A program made the position numbers and the translations under genes. From the NCBI GenBank assembly GCA_029856375.1, contig JAHQWX010000048.1, forward strand, positions 1 to 9,351: 9,351 nt of DNA, written 5' to 3'. The notes beneath the pieces were generated by a model. It ran no database searches, was not told the DNA's origin, and was given only the letters and a program-made list of their open reading frames with translations. This document shows, piece by piece, positions 6,380 through 9,351 of the stretch (position 1 is the stretch's first letter; the number at the start of each line of letters is the position of its first letter). Origin of the DNA: Promethearchaeia archaeon (lineage in GTDB: Archaea > Asgardarchaeota > Lokiarchaeia > Sigyniarchaeales > SOKP01).

Positions 6380-6976
6380 ATGGCTCACGAAGATATTATA
6401 CTGCAAGTCGTTATCATTACAATAGTGGTATATTTTGCTAGAATGGCCTTTAATAAATTTTTTGGGTTAAGTGGCTCCGAAAGGCGAGATCTTATGCAAA
6501 AATCAATGGATTTACAAAAGAACTTAAACGAAGCAATGGGAGATCCAAACGAAGTGGAAAGGTTGCAAAAAGAAGCTATGGAATTAATGCAGCAGATGCT
6601 TAAAAAGCAAATGATACCAATGTGTATTTCTTGCATCACCTTTCTTGTGTTATGGGCAATATTAGGAATTGTTTACATGGATTTTTCGGCGAATTCGGGT
6701 TTATTACCGTTTCCAGTTTTATTTTTTGGAGATGGATGGGAAGGTTTATATGTGTTAACATCTTTTAGTCTCGTTGGAATTTCGTTTTTAATTAGGTACA
6801 TCTATAAAAAAGCGAAAGGAATCGAATCAGGACCGGGACTTCTCAGCATGCTAAGCGCTGGAGCGGGACAGAGCGCTTCCCAGAGTCTTATGTTTTCAAC
6901 AGCTCCATCCGCAAGTAGTGATGATGTCGAAGAGGATAAAAAAAGTGACGCGTGGAAAGAAAAATTAAAGAAATGA
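6380..6976 (+). CDS. DUF106/EMC3-type membrane protein insertase homolog (archaeal Oxa1/YidC-like)
   Basis: A 198-residue membrane protein with the layout of the archaeal DUF106 family: one N-terminal TM helix (about 6-24), a charged helical hairpin or coiled coil (about 34-76, rich in Met, Gln, Glu, Lys), then two TM helices (about 79-101 and 122-140) and a hydrophilic tail. The family is the archaeal relative of Oxa1, YidC and eukaryotic EMC3/TMCO1, thought to help insert proteins into the membrane. The tail after residue 150 (Gly/Ser-rich, then acidic/Lys-rich) is longer than the family minimum. ATG start without a Shine-Dalgarno. It begins a three-gene operon, 13 bases before the next gene. 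In many archaea this gene sits near secY and adk; neither is seen here. Recognition rests on topology and sequence pattern. Confidence 0.8.
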   Translation: MAHEDIILQVVIITIVVYFARMAFNKFFGLSGSERRDLMQKSMDLQKNLNEAMGDPNEVERLQKEAMELMQQMLKKQMIPMCISCITFLVLWAILGIVYMDFSANSGLLPFPVLFFGDGWEGLYVLTSFSLVGISFLIRYIYKKAKGIESGPGLLSMLSAGAGQSASQSLMFSTAPSASSDDVEEDKKSDAWKEKLKK

Positions 6977-6989
6977 TATTTGAAAAAAA

Positions 6990-7349
6990 ATGGACAGAAG
7001 GCTAAAATATCTATTAATTGCCATAGGCATTGCAGTTGGGATATTCCTTATTTTTTATATCGACATCACTCTCTTACCTTACTTCATATTTGTACCGTTT
7101 TGCTTGTGTAGCCCCGGAAATCGAGCGAGAAGAGAGAACGAGAGAGCCCAGCAAGAGAGAGCTCGACTTCAAGGTGAACCAAGAGCAATTGAAAGGGAGA
7201 CCGAGACTCTTATAGAAGAGGAGGAAGAAGAAGCTGCAGAAGATTCGGTCATCCCAACGAAGGATGGCGCTAGAATATGTTCCAATTGTGGAAGTTTAGT
7301 TGAGCAGGAAAACTTAAGATTTTGTCCATATTGTGGAAAAAAAATGTAA
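6990..7349 (+). CDS. Small membrane protein with C-terminal zinc ribbon
   Basis: A 119-residue protein. Two closely spaced hydrophobic segments (about 7-23 and 27-41) could be a TM hairpin. A highly charged stretch follows (44-85, Arg/Glu/Gln-rich, then a run of Glu) that probably forms a helix or coiled coil. The C-terminus is a zinc ribbon: Cys97-x2-Cys100 and, eleven residues later, Cys112-x2-Cys115 (CSNCG ... CPYCGKK). Both ends of the hairpin would place the ribbon in the cytoplasm. I cannot name it. The pairing with the upstream DUF106-type insertase (13 bases apart) and the downstream GtrA-like gene (8 bases) suggests one transcript and a membrane-associated task. Zinc ribbons of this sort are common adaptor modules in archaeal membrane proteins, so function stays open. 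Confidence 0.75.
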   Translation: MDRRLKYLLIAIGIAVGIFLIFYIDITLLPYFIFVPFCLCSPGNRARRENERAQQERARLQGEPRAIERETETLIEEEEEEAAEDSVIPTKDGARICSNCGSLVEQENLRFCPYCGKKM

Positions 7350-7357
7350 CAAAAAGA

Positions 7358-7873
7358 ATGGGCGATTATATGGAAGAGAAAAGCGATAATATCAGAAGAC
7401 AAATGATATATTATTTCGTCTTTGCAGCACTAATGATTTTACTAAATTATATCATTCAGAAAATCAACCAATTGTGGATCGCACCAATGGGGTGTTCAAA
7501 TTTCGGCCATATCGATTTAATTCAAACCTTATATTGTTCTTTAGAACCGTTTAATATGCCCGAATTAATCGGATCAATTATAGCGGTGGGAATCACTTAT
7601 ATTGTTAAATTCTTTCTCGATAAATTTATCGTTTTTAAGAAAAAAAGCATGGAAATAAAGGAAACCTCCCAGCAATTTGTTAAGTATTTCTTATTTGCTA
7701 TACTAACAACGGTCGAAAACATTGGAATTCAGTTTATTTTTACCAATTTCATTGGTACTCCTCTTGAAATTAGCTTTATAATTGCGTTATCAATTGGATA
7801 CCTGACGAAATTTTACTTGGATAAAAAATATGTTTTTGTTGATAGAGATAGAGAAATATCCAACGAAGAATAA
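7358..7873 (+). CDS. GtrA-like four-helix membrane protein
   Basis: The 171-residue product has four TM helices (about 17-37, 68-92, 107-128, 135-156). It shows the GtrA pattern of two related halves, each ending in a similar motif: YIVKFFLDKFIVF (81-93) and YLTKFYLDKKYVF (148-160). GtrA-family proteins are linked to moving or presenting polyprenyl-linked sugars for envelope glycosylation. The first loop (38-67, with Cys46 and Cys60) is longer than usual, which may matter for what it binds. ATG 7358 is chosen over the upstream TTG at 7322 because the latter overlaps the preceding gene; ATG 7370 is an equally good alternative. No glycosyltransferase lies next to it in this window, so the substrate is not indicated. 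Confidence 0.75.
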   Translation: MGDYMEEKSDNIRRQMIYYFVFAALMILLNYIIQKINQLWIAPMGCSNFGHIDLIQTLYCSLEPFNMPELIGSIIAVGITYIVKFFLDKFIVFKKKSMEIKETSQQFVKYFLFAILTTVENIGIQFIFTNFIGTPLEISFIIALSIGYLTKFYLDKKYVFVDRDREISNEE

Positions 7874-7876
7874 AGA

Positions 7877-7888
7877 ATATTCGAATAT
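7877..7888. repeat. 12-bp perfect palindrome between convergent genes
   Basis: ATATTCGAATAT is its own reverse complement and lies four bases after the GtrA-like stop and nine before the MtrH stop on the other strand. It has no loop, so it is a poor RNA hairpin. It may be a protein site or chance. Confidence 0.35.
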
Positions 7889-7896
7889 CTGTGCGT

Positions 7897-8832
7897 TTAT
7901 GTTAGAGGAAAATAAAGTTTTTTTAGCGGATGTTCTTTACTAATCGTTCTATTGCCGAAGGTACTTCTTGAATTTAGGGAAATCATGGCGTCAACAATAG
8001 CAGCGGCGGGAAAAATATATTCTGCTTTTTTTAAAGAGCCATATATTATGTAATCAGCACCCATTGCTTGAGCTATAGCAACTCCAGCAGCTTCACACGA
8101 TTTTTTGTAATCTCCGGTAAAGGTTTTGTTTTTTAAACACCATCTCCCAATTATTCCTACAGGTGCTGTTCCTGTTGGAAAACCAAACTCTTGTTTTAGG
8201 TCATATATGCCCCTAGAAGCAATGCCTATTGTGGGAACTTCAAATATACTTGTAAAAAGCAAAATATTCTCAATACCTGCTCTTTTGGATTTCTCAATTA
8301 AACCTGCTTGCTCGTTATTTCCATGTAATATAGATAACATCCCTTTGACGGTTGGATTTCTCGGATTTAGCGATTGTATTAGGGCAGATTTAATTTTATA
8401 GTTTCGTATAGCGATTATCTCGTTTTCCATTAGCGTATAATTTATTGAATTGTAGATTACCCTATTACTCAATCCAATCTCTTGTGCGTATTTTAAGAGA
8501 TTAATTCTAATCTCAACTGAAGGGACATTTAATAAAAAGGGCTCGTTAGTTAAATTAGCAACGAAATCAACATATTTTTGAAGGGCAAGCTCGTGAGTAC
8601 CATAAATATCTAACATACAAGGATTTCCGCTTTTATCAGCAAGTTCTTTCTGCAAACAAATTAATTTTTCAGCCTCTTCCTTGTTAAAAACTCCTAGTTT
8701 TTCATTTTCTACTAGTTTCTCTCCTTTATTAAAAATGCTCCCAATTAGAACCGTAGGATTTTCGCCAACTTGTCCCCCGAACTTAATCCCAGAAATACTC
8801 ACAGTTTCTTGTTCTTTCTTAAATTCCAACAT
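7897..8832 (-). CDS. mtrH-like: MtrH-family methylcorrinoid:tetrahydropterin methyltransferase
   Basis: At 311 residues this is the normal length for the MtrH family, the TIM-barrel subunit that moves a methyl group between a corrinoid protein and tetrahydromethanopterin (or tetrahydrofolate in relatives such as MtgA). The N-terminus (FKKEQETVSISGIKFGGQ, then PTVLIGSIF at 26-34) is characteristic, as are NVPSVEIRI (102-110), NSINYT (128-133) and the C-terminal AIAQAMGADYIIYG segment (252-265). The ATG at 8830-8832 has a strong Shine-Dalgarno (GGAAGTGA) nine bases upstream. No mtrA-G, corrinoid protein or MttB-type methyltransferase is in the window; the neighbour upstream is a HAD phosphatase in the same direction. 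This suggests an archaeon using methyl groups with the corrinoid partner encoded elsewhere. The direction of transfer cannot be read from sequence. Confidence 0.9.
   Translation of the reverse strand: MLEFKKEQETVSISGIKFGGQVGENPTVLIGSIFNKGEKLVENEKLGVFNKEEAEKLICLQKELADKSGNPCMLDIYGTHELALQKYVDFVANLTNEPFLLNVPSVEIRINLLKYAQEIGLSNRVIYNSINYTLMENEIIAIRNYKIKSALIQSLNPRNPTVKGMLSILHGNNEQAGLIEKSKRAGIENILLFTSIFEVPTIGIASRGIYDLKQEFGFPTGTAPVGIIGRWCLKNKTFTGDYKKSCEAAGVAIAQAMGADYIIYGSLKKAEYIFPAAAIVDAMISLNSRSTFGNRTISKEHPLKKLYFPLT
7918..7924 (+). terminator. Possible oligo-T terminator of the membrane operon
   Basis: A T7 run occurs on the plus strand about 45 bases after the GtrA-like stop. Oligo-T tracts are typical archaeal terminators. 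It overlaps the 3' end of the opposing MtrH gene, so it may simply reflect Lys codons on the other strand. Confidence 0.3.
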
Positions 8833-8841
8833 AATTTTAAT

Positions 8842-8849
8842 TCACTTCC
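8842..8849 (-). promoter_or_regulatory. Strong Shine-Dalgarno of the MtrH gene
   Basis: On the minus strand GGAAGTGA matches seven of eight bases of GGAGGTGA and ends nine bases before the ATG at 8832. It is the best ribosome binding site in the window and supports this start. A TATA-like TTTAAAAT (complement of about 8896-8903) further upstream could drive a leader containing it; that part is weak. Confidence 0.6.
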
Positions 8850-8932
8850 CGTACATAAAAAAAAAATTCTATATTAATCGTGATAAATTAAACGAATTTT
8901 AAACAGGTAATAATCATAATCTAAATATGTTC

Positions 8933-8952
8933 GTCTATAGATTTGTATAGAC
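8933..8952. repeat. Perfect 7-bp inverted repeat between HAD and MtrH genes
   Basis: GTCTATA (8933-8939) and TATAGAC (8946-8952) are exact complements around a six-base loop. The structure lies five bases after the HAD stop and about 100 bases upstream of the MtrH start on the same strand. It could be an operator for MtrH, an RNA hairpin at the end of the HAD transcript, or chance. No T run follows it directly on the minus strand. Confidence 0.45.
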
Positions 8953-8957
8953 AATCA

Positions 8958-9351
8958 TTAATTAAACATGTTTTTAATTTTATCGAAGTTATCGATAATT
9001 TCGACGATTGAATTAAATAAAAAGTCGGGTTTAAGTTCTTCTAATTTCTCTTTAGTTGCATATCCAGATAAAACTCCGATAGTTATGCATCCCGCGTTTT
9101 TACCCATTCCTACATCTGCTTGCATATCCCCTACCATTATGAGATTCTTAACCGGTACATTTAAAATTTTTGAAACCATTAGTAATTGGTCGGGATGAGG
9201 CTTTATCTTTTCAACCTTGTCTCGCGTGATTATTTTTCCATCGAATCTTTTGCGAAGTTTGGGATAATTTGATAGTCGGTCGTCTGCCTCTCTTTTGGAA
9301 CAAGTCGTAGCGATTGCGTATGGTATTGATTTAGCATCCAAAAAGTCGAAT
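8958..9351 (-). CDS. HAD-superfamily phosphatase, C-terminal part (runs off right edge)
   Basis: About 130 residues of a haloacid dehalogenase-like hydrolase are visible. Motif II is the Thr/Ser in IATTCS, motif III the Lys in KIKPHPDQ, and motif IV GDMQAD within the loop MVGDMQADVGMGKNAG. The pattern IKPHPD ... VGD...D..MGKNAG is typical of Gph/PGMB-like (HAD-IA) phosphatases acting on small phosphorylated metabolites. Motif I (DxDxT) and most of the cap domain must lie beyond 9351: the frame is still open at the edge (FDF before LDAKSIPYAI), so the TTG at 9339-9341 is not the real start. It ends in TAA, 125 bases before the MtrH start in the same direction; a shared transcript is possible but a hairpin lies between. 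The substrate cannot be told. Confidence 0.88.
   Translation of the reverse strand, partial: FDFLDAKSIPYAIATTCSKREADDRLSNYPKLRKRFDGKIITRDKVEKIKPHPDQLLMVSKILNVPVKNLIMVGDMQADVGMGKNAGCITIGVLSGYATKEKLEELKPDFLFNSIVEIIDNFDKIKNMFN

Noticed and set aside
7322..7357. Earlier TTG start for the GtrA-like gene
   Set aside because: It would overlap the zinc-ribbon end of the preceding gene by 28 bases and adds residues unlike the family. ATG 7358 or 7370 fits better.

Overview
This AT-rich window (roughly one-third G+C by eye) looks archaeal. The signs are an MtrH-family methyltransferase, a DUF106/EMC3-type (archaeal Oxa1/YidC-like) membrane protein, TATA-like boxes at about the archaeal distance from starts, and frequent TTG start codons. 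A stand-alone MtrH beside neither Mtr subunits nor methanogenesis genes fits lineages such as Asgard archaea or other non-classical methyl-metabolising archaea, but the lineage is inferred and uncertain.

Layout. Positions 1-4319 (minus strand) carry three tandem, closely related radical SAM proteins with N-terminal B12-binding domains, transcribed from a TATA-like promoter near 4355 in the order 4319->2874, 2845->1355, 1308->64. The last copy is cut by a TAA at 64-66. The codons after it (63->1) still encode the next part of the protein family, so this copy appears broken by a nonsense change. Positions 4320-5220 are mostly non-coding and hold one unrecognised small minus-strand ORF, several small inverted repeats and the promoter of the next gene. 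Positions 5262-6321 (plus) encode a fourth radical SAM protein with SPASM/twitch-like C-terminal cysteines. Its cluster-binding CxxxCxxC motif lies upstream of every usual in-frame start codon, which points to a one-base frameshift or a non-canonical start.

Positions 6380-7873 (plus) form a three-gene membrane operon: a DUF106/EMC3-like insertase, a small two-TM protein with a C-terminal zinc ribbon, and a GtrA-like four-TM protein. It converges with an MtrH-like methylcorrinoid:tetrahydropterin methyltransferase (minus, 8832->7897). Upstream of that lies the C-terminal part of a HAD-superfamily phosphatase that runs off the right edge.

Working together. The three B12 radical SAM copies plus the divergent SPASM-like radical SAM make a four-enzyme radical SAM locus with no recognisable substrate gene; I cannot assign its product. 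The membrane operon suggests protein insertion or envelope work. MtrH would feed or draw methyl groups between a corrinoid protein encoded elsewhere and a tetrahydropterin. No RNA genes, CRISPR arrays or insertion sequences were seen.
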